From contig NC_089731.1 of assembly GCF_035083965.1 (NCBI RefSeq), positions 7,849,501-7,913,500 of the forward strand: DNA of 64,000 nucleotides. Reading direction: 5' to 3'. Of the stretch, positions 51,439 to 62,488 are shown piece by piece. The notes below the pieces were generated by a model, which had not been told where the DNA came from, made no database searches, and was given only the letters and a program-made list of their open reading frames with translations. The position numbers and the translations under genes are program-made. This DNA is from Branchiostoma lanceolatum. Taxonomy: Eukaryota > Chordata > Leptocardii > Amphioxiformes > Branchiostomatidae. The first letter of the stretch is position 1; each line of letters opens with the position of its first letter.

Positions 51439-54400
51439 ATGCTTTTTCTAACACACTGGCGCAGAGTGTTTACCCCTACAAGTTCCCTTGCCCTTCGACT
51501 TTACCACGTGACCTCCCCCGCTAGCTCAGTAGGTCAGCCCGTCCCCAAGATGGCCGACAAGGAGAGTTTGGTGGAAAGTTTCTCCCCGCCTGTGGAGCTC
51601 CTCACACCGCTGAGGGTCCCACAGAAGACCCTGCTAGGTCCGGGACCCTCCAATGCGTCCCCGAGGGTTCTTGCTGCGAGTGCCTTGCCGTTGTTGGGAC
51701 ATCTGCATCCCGAGTTTTTACAGGTACGGAGGGGCGGGTTGGGTTTTGTGGTGTTGGGGTGTCAAGAAAAGTTCAGGACTTGACCGGAGTTGACCCCGAA
51801 CTTTGGACCTTGATGCTGCATGAGCCACGTCAACGGTTTTCATGGCCACTTTTCCCTTTTTTTCTTCACGAATTAGTCCTGGAAAGTAAACTCAAGACCA
51901 AATCTTTACAACCGTGGGGTAAACTAATAATAGAGACAAAGGAGCACATGATTAAAAGCCCCCCCCCCGGCCCCCCTCCGCGTAAATGGCCATAAAAAGT
52001 CATAATTTGTTGATGTCACATTTACGGAGTTGAGCAACTATTTTTACCTCAGGGTTTTCCCAACTTTACTCTATAAGTCTTGAGATGTTATCATAATTTG
52101 TTGAATTTGTCACATTTACGGATTGAGGAAGGGTCAGCTCTTTAATAAGATTCTGTGATCATTTATGTTGATGTCATATTTACGGAGCTGAGGAACTGGT
52201 TTTAGCTCAAGGTTTTCTTTTCTATTAGCTGTACAACACCCTAAGGCAATGTTCACTGAATAATCTACAATAACAACACCTTTTCCACTATTAGAGAGCT
52301 TCAAGTAGAACAGAGACAAAACATGGTGAAAGGATTTTTTTTAGGGTGTAAATAAAATCTTTGAAATCAATCATACTTCTAGTAGCCCTCCCATTGGTCT
52401 GTAGTGTTGTAACGTTAATGATTTGCAATTTTTCAATAGCAATTTTTTCCAGGTAAAGTTTCTAGCTACTTGGTCTTCTGTGCTTAAGATTTTTGTAATG
52501 ATTTGCAATTTTTCAATAGTAATTTTTGCAGGTAAAATTTCTGACTAATTGCAATGTTTAAAAGAAAAGGATTTGGATTACTAGTACTAAGTTAAATTAC
52601 TATAACGCATTCATGGTTACAGATTATGGACGATGTGAAGGCTGGCATCCAGTATGCATTCCAGACGAAAAATGCGCTAACGCTGGCAGTGAGCGGGACA
52701 GGTCACGCGGCGATGGAGGCTGCGGTGGTGAACATGGTGGAACCTGGCGACGTCGTGTTAGTGGCCGTCCACGGGCTGTGGGGCGAGAGGTGTGCCGACA
52801 TGTGCAGCAGGAATGGTCAGTTTTCAGCTACATTTCAGGGCTTCAAGTATGATAAATAAGCCACCTTAGCAGGCTTTTGAGTTGGCCTATTTTGTGCTTT
52901 TTGCATGCTGTTTTCTGAAATCATTGTATGATAATGTCACTATTGAGAGTTCTCATTGTACACAATGTCTTGTTTGTAGGTTTACGAGTTGGACTTTTTT
53001 TAATGCACTAAGACATATGTTAATTGTCCATTTCTTCACACTTGTGCATGACAGGTGCTGAGGTCAGAACAATCAACAAGCCCATTGGTCAGAACTTTAC
53101 ACTGGAAGACATTCAAAAGGTAATTACTAATAAATCATTGTACCTTTGTCACTTTGGTATCATAGTCTTCATACATGTACTAGAACATTATTTATACTTA
53201 TACTACTTATACTTACTGTCTCAAACATTGCTATGTTAATATGATCAATAATATGGATGTACGGAACTGTATCAGAAAAAAGAAAGCCCTGATAATAGAC
53301 ATTTAGACTTTTAGAATAGATTTTCAAAGCCATATTGTGGAATATTTGCTATACTATTATTATATAGAAAGTAGAAAGTAATTATTTTTTCCAACTTACA
53401 TCCATGAAAAAAGACTGCAGTGCAGTGCAGTTAATGTCTGCCATGTTTATATTCCCCACTCCTATAGGGTATTGAGTACCACAAACCGTGCATGTTCTTC
53501 ATCTGCCACGGAGAATCCTCCGCCGGCGTGCTGCAACCTCTAGACGGGATCGGAGACATCTGCCGCAAGTCAGTTGTACAACACACTTTTTACTTAGTAC
53601 TTAAACTTTTGTCTGTTTCCATGAAACACAATAAGTTGTGAATTAAAAGATATTCAGAATTCTGAATGGATTTCCTATAATCTATTAGTATGATGGAAGC
53701 TGAATGCTTTGATAATGTTGATATCGGCAAAACTAGATTTTTTTTTTTAAATTTTTAAATTTGTTTGCATATACTAGTTGATATAGATCAATCCACACCT
53801 TTGAGCACCCTTTGTACCTTGTTGTTTTCTCTGTTTTAGACATGACTGCCTGTTGCTGGTTGATTCAGTGGCATCTATGGGAGGAACTCCTTTATACATG
53901 GATCATCAAGGTATCACGAATACTGTACTGTTGCTAGCCTGTTGTGAGGGGCAGATCTGATCAGGGAGATTTGTTAACTAATGAATGAAGAACCACATGT
54001 TTTCTTTTTTTTCAAAATCATTCTTTATTGTTTTTACAAAGAAAAAAAGCAACACAAAATACATGACTGGCAAGCGAAACAAAGTAGTTAACACACATGA
54101 ATAAGCACAAAACCGATAAGTAAAACCAATTGACAGTAATGATGAACACCATGTGGTTTCATATGACGCATTCCCTCCACACCCCTTGAGGTTTCCAATG
54201 ATAAGTGTATGATGCCCATGTCCCCAGGGATTGACATCCTGTACAGCGGTGCACAGAAGGTGTTAAGTGCCCCGCCTGGAGCCTCACCCATCTCTTTCAG
54301 TGCAAGGGCCAGGTATGTGCAAACAAACGTCTTCAAAGAAACTTTTTTTCATGATATCTGAAGAAGAGTCACTCTATTTCCATTGATTAAAGAAGATTCT

Positions 54401-57400
54401 TATAGACACAGGGAAGTGTCTTCTTAAGGGCATTTTACAAAGGCCTACATTTTAGATTCCCACTATGAGTAACTGATATGTATAGTACAGTTTAGCCTGT
54501 CAATCAAAATACCAAAGGCAATGCTTCTCTTTATGATATGTATAATTTTATACTTTATTCTGTCATATATAATGTACAAAAGCGACCAACTACCCCTGCC
54601 TCCAAGATACCGGCTCCTGCTGACAAGAAGTCCGATGAAAACACCACTCCAAGCACGACCGAAAGTGCAGTAGGCGACAAGACAGATGTCAGGATATTCG
54701 CAGACTCTCTGTGGAACGACGTCAATCCCGGTAAAATGTATCCAGACAAAAGCACCAACATTGACAAAACAACAACACTGCCCAAGGCTGTTGAAAAGAT
54801 CAGAATGTCACCAGACACCACCACTGAACTCGTAATCATACATGTTGGGTCTAACGATATGGACAATACCAAAGCTCGACCGGACAGCACTGATGTATGT
54901 GTGGAACAAACATGTAAGTTGATTCAGGCCGCGAAAGCGGCCTACCCCAACGCCAAGATCGCCATATCCCAGGTATTGCCGAGAGGAGTCAACATGAACT
55001 CTAAGCTTAATAACAACATTGTAAAGTATAATTCTGCCATCGAGAAGACTTGCTGTGACGACAATCGCCTCATCTACATCAGACACCGGCTTCTATCAGA
55101 AGACAGATCCTTGTACAAACCAGACGGCATCCATATCAGACCTGACACAGGGGTTCGTCTGATGGTAGCAGACGTAAAACGTACGCTACGCCATTACCAG
55201 GGACCTGGGACGGACAGACAACATATGGAACCCACCAAACAGCACACTATTCAGCCAGCTAGGAAAACGTCTACGGTGCAGAACAACCACCCCTACATGG
55301 TCAACTCTGCTCGGGGCCCACCGCCACTATACCCACTGAACACAGCACCCCCGCCGCCTTCTATGTGGACCAACTGGAACCAGAGAACAGGCTCGACTTG
55401 GACTAGGGGATGGAGCGAGAAACAGGACAAGCATCACATGGCAGAGAAATTGGTGACTATGCTGACCGATTTTCTGAGACACTGAACTAGAAATGGACAC
55501 TAAAATGACATATGCCTTGATGTGATCAGAATCAGGTAACTGAATACTTTTCTCATTTGACAGATAACAAACCCTCATTAATTTGTAATCACAATAGATA
55601 TTGATGCTAATAGTCTACAAAGTTTATGCACATATTCTGTGGCTCTTACGCTACTTATCTTGTTTTGATTCACTCTGCATTCACATGTAATTATGCTCGT
55701 CTTGTTTTTATACATCTAGTACCGCTCACTCGGCATTTTTATCAAAATATGTCAAGTCAGAAAGTGGCTTTGAGGTTCTGTTCGTGGAACATTCAGGGCG
55801 GCCTTAGGCGGAAAAGTGAGAACGATGATTTTATTAGCTGTTTAGAGGGTTATGATTTTGTATGTTTTCAGGAGACTTGGCTTAGACCCAACGAAAATTT
55901 TAGATTAGACTCTTTTAGTTATTTTAGAAGTGATAGGGATATAAAAAAAACAATGAATAGGAGCTCAGGAGGAGTAGTCATTATGTTCCGAAACAAGCTG
56001 ATGAAAGGCCTTACAAAACTTCCCACAAAACATCCGGACTTCTTATGGTGCAAATTAGATAAAACGTACTTTGGTCTAGAACGAGATTTATTTGTAGGTT
56101 GTGTATACTTCTCCCCCGAAAATTCATCGTCTCTTGACAAAAGGAACAACCTACTCTTTGAAATTCTACAAAATGATATTTGCAAATACTCAAATCAAGG
56201 AAATATCATGCTGCTAGGGGATCTAAACGCAAGAACAGGATCTCTACAGGAGACTGCAATCATAGATGACTGCCTGAATTACGACCAGTTTATAGATTTC
56301 CAAGAGGACATTCGATACAGACTAAGTCACGACAAAGGAGTAAATAATTATGGTAAACAACTTATAGAGCTCTGTTCATCAGGTAGTCTAATAATTCTAA
56401 ATGGTAGAGTAGCAGGAGACTTGGCAGGAAAATTTACTTGCCACAAATACAACGGCTCAAGCCTTGTTGACTATTGTATTATCAGTTCGGAACTCCTCTC
56501 AAAAGTGCAATATTTTAAAGTGAACGACCCATCCGTACTTTCTGACCACTGTTTGATAACATGTTCTATCTCTACAAATTATTCACCTTACCTTAGAAAA
56601 TCTAATCTCCCATTACGTCCGCTCCCGACAAAATATGTTTGGGACGACAACTCTAAATCTAAGTTCACTGAGGCATTAAGAGATCCATCGATTATCAAAG
56701 ATTTTCAAAATTTTATGGACAAGTCCCACACAAATGTAGAAGGCGCCGTGAAGGAGATCGGCGATGTCATCATACGTGTAGCTGACAAGTCCTTACGTAA
56801 GATAGTTCACAGGAATAACAAGAAAAGGAAAAAGAAAAACAAACCATGGTTTAATCAGTCATGTGCTGCTCTTAAACGTAAAATCAATCATCTGGCTTCT
56901 GAATTCTCTAAATGCCCCTGGAAACTTGATATACGCCATGCATATTTCAGCAACCTTAAAATTTACAAGAAAAAAATTAAAACCGAAAGAAAGTTATTTA
57001 AAGAAAGACAGTGGAACAACCTATACAAACTTAGTAGAACAGATCCACAAAAATTTTGGAGAGAGATGAAAATTCAGAGACAAGAAGACAATCATAATCA
57101 AGATGAAAATAATAACATATGTCCTGAAGAGTGGAAAACCCACTTCGAAACTCTGAACGACCCTGTTGGAACTAATCAATCTGATGCAGAATTCCACCAA
57201 CATATCTCGCAGGAGAGACCAGACCTTCAGACGATAAACGATAACACTATAATTGACAATAAAGACAATGAATATACAGAAAATATTATTAAAACCCTTG
57301 AAAGTAAAACAGAAAATCCGCTAGATTATGACATTTCAGAGGAGGAAATCATGGCAGGACTAGGTAAGCTAAAAAGCAGCAAGGCTTCTGGCACAGATTC

Positions 57401-60400
57401 GATTATAAACGAGATGCTAAAATGTGATAACAGACTCGTCCTACCACTAAAAAAACTGTTCAATTTCGTCCTCCAGTCTGGTAACTTTCCCCATCAGTGG
57501 AATCAAAACATCCTTGTCCCCATATACAAAAGCGGAAATTCATCAGACCCATCAAACTATAGAGGAATTGCAATCTCTAGTTGCGTGGGGAAACTCTTCT
57601 CTCTCATCCTAAGCAATAGACTACAACACTTTCTAGAAGACAGCAATTTGTTAACCCCATTCCAATCTGGCTTTAGAAAGAATTTTAGGACAAGTGACAA
57701 TATCTTTGTACTGAAAACTATAGTCGATAAACAGCTCTCTGAATCTCGTGGAAAGTTATACGCCTGCTTTGTAGATTTCAAAAAAGCTTTTGATTCCGTT
57801 TGGAGACATGGTTTATATTACAAGCTGCTATCGTTAGGTATAGGTGGTAAGTTTTTCCAAATCATACAATCCATATATTCCAACATAAAATACTGTGTCA
57901 AAACACCTAATGGTCTTTCAGACTACTTTCAGTCCACTTGCGGGGTACGTCAAGGGTGCACCTTAAGTCCTATTCTATTCAACCTATTTGTAAATGACCT
58001 TCCATCAGAGTTTTCATCACCATCATGCGACCCCGTCATGCTTGGAGACACTCCGATAAGCAGCCTTCTCTGGGCGGACGATCTTGTACTCGTCTCAAAA
58101 TCAGAGCAAGGGCTAAAGGAGTGTCTCGAAAGAATGGATAAGTTCTGCACACGTTGGAAGCTTTCAATCAATAGAGACAAAACTAAAGTTATGATATTTT
58201 CTAAAAATGCGCGAACAGGTAATAGCCGAAACCATAGTTTTCAATCACAGGGACAAACTTTAAACATAACTAACTTCTATACATACTTAGGGGTAGATAT
58301 AACACCCTCTGGTTCTTTTCATCGAGCAACAAAACAACTTAGAATAAAAGCCCTCCGGGCTTCTTTTAAACTAAAGTCCATCCTCTTGTCAAATCATAAC
58401 CCATCCATACCTCTGGCACTTGATCTATTTAATAGCCTAGTTAAACCAATCCTGCTATATTGTAGTGAAATATTGGGAACAAATGTTCAGTCACGAGACC
58501 TCATACTTCATGGAATAACTGAGAATCCAAATGAGAACATTAGGAAATCTGTATCCGACATAATATCTCCGGTTTTAGGATCAGATGTGAATATCCGTAA
58601 GGCAACCCGTGTCGGGAAAAAAACCGAACCATCTTCTACTCGACCTATTCTTCTACGACTTAGTAGATACAGTGACAAGCTAAATATTATATATCGATCT
58701 AGTGATCTAGCAAACCAAAATATAACAGTGGTCCAACCATCAATTTCGTACGAAATTTCCGATCTAGAATATGTTTTACTAAATTTCTGCAAGATACTCC
58801 TTCGCGTCCCCAGAAGTTCTGTTAATGCTGCTGTGAGAGGCGAACTGGGTATGTATCCATTATACATAGATACTCAGACTCAAATGGTTAAATACTGGAT
58901 AAGATTAAACAGCTTGCCGAACGACAGAATTGTTAAAAAGGCGTATGACGAAGCCGTTAGACAAGAACAAGACTGGGTTGTCCATATACGTGATACACTT
59001 TGTAGACATGGACTCCAAAACATTTGGTTGAACCCTACCGTCGATGCCAAATATTTCGGAGAAATGTTCAAGGAGCGCCTGAAAGGCGAGTTTCTGTCAA
59101 GCTGGCGGCAAACGATAAGAAGCTTTAAGAAACTTGAAACATACTCAAAAATAAAAACCGACTTTCATATAGAGAACTACCTCCAGTCAGTCCAAAACAA
59201 ATCCTTCATAACACACACAACAAAACTCCGTATTGGAGCACACTGTCTTGAAATTGAAAAAGGCAGACACCGAAATGTCCCAGCTAATCAGAGACTCTGT
59301 CCTACGTGTAAAGAAAATGTCGAAGACGAATACCACTTTTTAATGGACTGTCCAACATTTAAAGATGAAAGAGTGAAGTTATTGCAGACAATCAAGTGTA
59401 AAACAAATGTAACATTACCTCAGTCGAAAACAGAGACGTTCCGTGTACTTATGTCATGTCCTGAAACAATATCTGTATATCTAGGCCAATATATTTTTAC
59501 ATCTATGCAAAAAAGAATCCGTGAAATAGCGATTTAGTTGTATAAGACATTCATCTCTTCGCCATGTTATTGTATAATTGACATATACGGCTCCATTTTG
59601 TATCACCTGTTGATATTTTCTACCTCTGATAATATTATATAGATAGTGCTTTCTTGTAGTTTGAAATGGAACATTGTACAGCCTAGAACCTAATCATTGT
59701 ATAACATTGAACCTTCCTGTAGCTTTTAGTAGTTTGATATAAGTAGCCAGTAGCATTTTATCTTTGCCTTACATTGTACCTGTTACAATCGTTGTGCAAT
59801 AAACTTTGACTTGACTTGACTTGACTTGACTATATATGTATTGTTATCAGAGATACTTAACCTTAAGGATTTCTCAAAAATATCTATTACTGATTCCAAT
59901 TTAATTGAAAGTTGTCAAAAGGGATAAGTATGATTAAACAGTATGATTAACTAACAGTACTGGAATTTTTTGTGTTGTAGGCAAGATGTCACGGTTTTGA
60001 CATTGACCTTGTTTTGCTACACAGAGGCAAGCTGGCTCGCCGCAAGCAAAAGGTTCCCTCCTTCTACTTTGACATGAACCTGCTGTCTGACTACTGGGGG
60101 GTTGGCCTGCAGAAGGGACAGCCCAGGAAGTACGTCCTCTCTCTCTTCTCTTGAATTTATGTCTGTAATTTTCACCTTGTAAAATCATAGACATGCAAGT
60201 TGCTCTGGTTTATTTTCACTTTTATTAAAACTCATTGCTGTATTTTCATCTTTAAAATATGTAATAGTTTTCAAAACTTGAAGTTAAGTTAAGGCAATTC
60301 CTATAGTTCTTACCTGCATGATGCTTTTCTAAGTAGTGAGGTCACCCCCTCCTGAAAACAGGTTTTATAATGACAGATTCTGGTATAAGTTAATTGAAGG

Positions 60401-62488
60401 AAACTTTGTACTATGTGTGTATGAATAAAATCCAGCAAAAGATGGAAGTGTGAGAACACTTCATGCTTAATGTTTATTAAGACTTGTATTCTGTTTTTCC
60501 TAATAGGTACCACCACACTGGACCTATCAGCAGTATTTATGCTCTAAGAGAGGGACTGGCAAAACTTGCAGAAGAAGTAAGTATGTTAGAAAGCTAAGAT
60601 CCTTCAAACCTTGTTCAAACACGTTTCAGTTTGGGCAATACCCATTTCTGTTTCTTTAGCCCTTGGTCCACCCAATTTTGTAGGGAGCTAATCGACTGGT
60701 AGAAGCATTGGACATGGTGGGCCTCCATATATTTGTTTTAACAGTACAATCAAGTTAGAGTTTCTGCAAGGTTGAGATGTTATATAAGAAGACATATAAA
60801 TTCTAAAATACTACCTACTACACAGTGTGATAAGTGTTAACTGTATACTGTAGGGTCTGGAGAACTGTATCAGTCGTCACCAGGAGAATGCCCTCTTGCT
60901 GCATCAGGGGTTAGAGGCCATGGGGCTGGAACTCTGGGTGAAGGACAAGGTACTAGTATGGAGTTAGTAGACTCTGAAATAACCTGGGTGTCATTTCACA
61001 GTTTTCTTTGTGATTGAATTACATGTAAAAGTAAGAGAAGTCCAGCTGAAAGTCTAATTTTTATTTGAAATAACAGGCAAAACTAACATCATTTCTGGAA
61101 ATTCTTAATTTGTTAGGATTCATATTGTACTGTTTTTTCTAAATGACCCCCTCGCTATCAGATCTACATTTGAAGGAAAGGTTTGCAGCATAAAAAAGAG
61201 TTATGAAGTCAATTTTGCATGCAAGGTCTTATATAAAAATCAACCTTTTCAGTAGAAACACTGCAAAATTTAATTAGGAACTTTTTTATGCAAAAAAAGA
61301 TCTTAACCTGGTCCTTCATGGTAATAACTATTGAGTAAATATTTTCAAATGGGATAACAATGAATATGTGAACTGGATGCTTTTGTATGCTTTTATATAT
61401 AACGTTAATAATACCTTTTTATCGTCCTGTAACTCTGCCCAGGCTGCCAGACTCCCCACAGTGACAGTGGTACGGGTACCAGAAGGCGTGAACTGGAAGG
61501 ACGTGGCCTCTTACATCATGAACAAGTCAGTATTCTTCTAAGAAAATTTCCAAGCTCATAATTTGTTGGAAAACAATTTACTTGTCACCTACCTCTTTGC
61601 TCAAAGGAACCTTAATAAATCCCATTTCCTAGTCTCATACAAAATTGATTTTGTGGAAAAAATCTGCATCTTTGAAAGAAATGCAATGTAAGACTTGCTT
61701 AACATATGGAGTTTTGGATACATTCAGTCACAAGTGTGGATTTCCATTCCCCAGTGTTTAAGGTATCTCTCAGAATCAGATGTACATATAGGTTACGCCT
61801 AGATTTATCAAATGATTTGTTTCTGTCTTTTAGTTAATACATGCTACTTGCAACAACGGTATACATTTAGGAACAAAAAATGTTGTCGAGAAATAGTGAT
61901 CATTGTAGAAAATAAGTTGTTGCATTATTACAAATGTTGTTTGGACATTGTATGGTTATGTTTTAGGTACTCCATTGAAATCTCTGGTGGTCTTGGAGCT
62001 TCAGCTGGAAAGGTTAGTTACTGTACATATGGAAAGAAAATGCCACAGTTCGCAGCTCAATTGTCCAAGTTTTTTTTTTCCTTCTCTATCATCTAAATGT
62101 TACTGGGTGTTGCCTGCCAAGTAATACGATCACAATGATTTGAATTTTGGTAGATCTTTATAAAACGCTCTATACTTAATAATTATGCCCAGAAATTTGA
62201 GTTGTGCACCTCATTTCTGGGTGAGGCTGAGAACTTATTGATCACCCCCTTGTACTTGTATGCAGTTTGTGCTTTTTAAGCTGTAAAATCAAAGGTTTTT
62301 AAATATCTGGATCTATACATGTGCACGTATATGTATCTGGTGGAAATTCAAGAATGTTCCATGCTTTTCAGGCGTGGCGTATCGGCCTGATGGGACACAA
62401 CTGTACCCGAGACAACGTGGAGTTGGTCCTCCGCGCCCTGAAAGATGCCCTGCAGCACTTTGGGGTGAGAATCCAGGCCAGGCTCTGA
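51439..62488 (+). CDS. AGXT: Alanine-glyoxylate / serine-pyruvate aminotransferase (12 exons)
   Basis: PLP enzyme that detoxifies glyoxylate to glycine. Exons: 51439(or 51550)-51723, 52623-52815, 53055-53119, 53468-53568, 53840-53910, 54228-54312, 60025-60129, 60507-60576, 60854-60949, 61443-61525, 61967-62012, 62372-62488. From ATG 51550 the product is 401 aa, as in the family (392 in human). Motifs: [39 protein letters not shown], the PLP lysine in [58 protein letters not shown] and WRIGLMGHN. The C-terminus is ARL, a PTS1 variant. An upstream in-frame ATG (51439) adds 37 residues ([20 protein letters not shown] ...) that look like a mitochondrial presequence. A further ATG at 51346 is also in frame but is probably UTR. 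A LINE fills the 5.7-kb intron 6. Confidence 0.93.
54577..55485 (+). CDS. LINE ORF1, SGNH-esterase protein
   Basis: The SGNH domain is complete: [10 protein letters not shown] (block I, catalytic S), [11 protein letters not shown] (block III, G-x-N-D), [20 protein letters not shown], and [12 protein letters not shown] (block V, D-x2-H). Then follows a Pro/Gln/Thr-rich tail. The frame is open upstream of 54577 into apparent intron sequence, so the true start is unknown and a 5' truncation is possible. Esterase ORF1 proteins are known from CR1-type LINEs. Confidence 0.65.
   Translation, partial: QKRPTTPASKIPAPADKKSDENTTPSTTESAVGDKTDVRIFADSLWNDVNPGKMYPDKSTNIDKTTTLPKAVEKIRMSPDTTTELVIIHVGSNDMDNTKARPDSTDVCVEQTCKLIQAAKAAYPNAKIAISQVLPRGVNMNSKLNNNIVKYNSAIEKTCCDDNRLIYIRHRLLSEDRSLYKPDGIHIRPDTGVRLMVADVKRTLRHYQGPGTDRQHMEPTKQHTIQPARKTSTVQNNHPYMVNSARGPPPLYPLNTAPPPPSMWTNWNQRTGSTWTRGWSEKQDKHHMAEKLVTMLTDFLRH
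55749..59537 (+). CDS. LINE ORF2, endonuclease-reverse transcriptase, uninterrupted
   Basis: 1262 aa from ATG 55749 ([18 protein letters not shown]). The frame is open from 55626. Endonuclease: [34 protein letters not shown] and LSDHCLI, with all catalytic blocks present. Reverse transcriptase: [59 protein letters not shown], and [11 protein letters not shown] as the active site (W in place of the usual Y/F before ADD). C-terminal [18 protein letters not shown] is a Cys/His knuckle. The lack of any stop or frameshift over 3.8 kb indicates a young insertion. Confidence 0.9.
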   Translation: MSSQKVALRFCSWNIQGGLRRKSENDDFISCLEGYDFVCFQETWLRPNENFRLDSFSYFRSDRDIKKTMNRSSGGVVIMFRNKLMKGLTKLPTKHPDFLWCKLDKTYFGLERDLFVGCVYFSPENSSSLDKRNNLLFEILQNDICKYSNQGNIMLLGDLNARTGSLQETAIIDDCLNYDQFIDFQEDIRYRLSHDKGVNNYGKQLIELCSSGSLIILNGRVAGDLAGKFTCHKYNGSSLVDYCIISSELLSKVQYFKVNDPSVLSDHCLITCSISTNYSPYLRKSNLPLRPLPTKYVWDDNSKSKFTEALRDPSIIKDFQNFMDKSHTNVEGAVKEIGDVIIRVADKSLRKIVHRNNKKRKKKNKPWFNQSCAALKRKINHLASEFSKCPWKLDIRHAYFSNLKIYKKKIKTERKLFKERQWNNLYKLSRTDPQKFWREMKIQRQEDNHNQDENNNICPEEWKTHFETLNDPVGTNQSDAEFHQHISQERPDLQTINDNTIIDNKDNEYTENIIKTLESKTENPLDYDISEEEIMAGLGKLKSSKASGTDSIINEMLKCDNRLVLPLKKLFNFVLQSGNFPHQWNQNILVPIYKSGNSSDPSNYRGIAISSCVGKLFSLILSNRLQHFLEDSNLLTPFQSGFRKNFRTSDNIFVLKTIVDKQLSESRGKLYACFVDFKKAFDSVWRHGLYYKLLSLGIGGKFFQIIQSIYSNIKYCVKTPNGLSDYFQSTCGVRQGCTLSPILFNLFVNDLPSEFSSPSCDPVMLGDTPISSLLWADDLVLVSKSEQGLKECLERMDKFCTRWKLSINRDKTKVMIFSKNARTGNSRNHSFQSQGQTLNITNFYTYLGVDITPSGSFHRATKQLRIKALRASFKLKSILLSNHNPSIPLALDLFNSLVKPILLYCSEILGTNVQSRDLILHGITENPNENIRKSVSDIISPVLGSDVNIRKATRVGKKTEPSSTRPILLRLSRYSDKLNIIYRSSDLANQNITVVQPSISYEISDLEYVLLNFCKILLRVPRSSVNAAVRGELGMYPLYIDTQTQMVKYWIRLNSLPNDRIVKKAYDEAVRQEQDWVVHIRDTLCRHGLQNIWLNPTVDAKYFGEMFKERLKGEFLSSWRQTIRSFKKLETYSKIKTDFHIENYLQSVQNKSFITHTTKLRIGAHCLEIEKGRHRNVPANQRLCPTCKENVEDEYHFLMDCPTFKDERVKLLQTIKCKTNVTLPQSKTETFRVLMSCPETISVYLGQYIFTSMQKRIREIAI
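59806..59830 (+). repeat. (TTGAC)5 LINE 3' tail
   Basis: Five perfect TTGAC units directly after the LINE's AATAAA, marking its 3' boundary. Confidence 0.85.

Larger units (their letters stand above)
54550..59830 (+). mobile_element. LINE with intact ORF2 in AGXT intron 6
   Basis: Non-LTR retrotransposon in the same orientation as AGXT, related to the copy at 34341-39037. ORF1 (SGNH esterase) ends at 55485, and ORF2 (1262 aa from ATG 55749) is uninterrupted to 59537. The 3' end has AATAAA (59798-59803) and a tail of five TTGAC units (59806-59830), a short-repeat tail instead of poly-A. The 5' edge is uncertain (roughly 54,550-54,580). No target-site duplication could be fixed by eye. Confidence 0.85.

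Noticed and set aside
59985..60024. Earlier acceptor (GTTGTAG at about 59981) for AGXT exon 7
   Set aside because: It shifts the frame and gives a stop soon after. The acceptor at 60023-60024 (CTACACAG) keeps phase 2 and gives the conserved [14 protein letters not shown] stretch.
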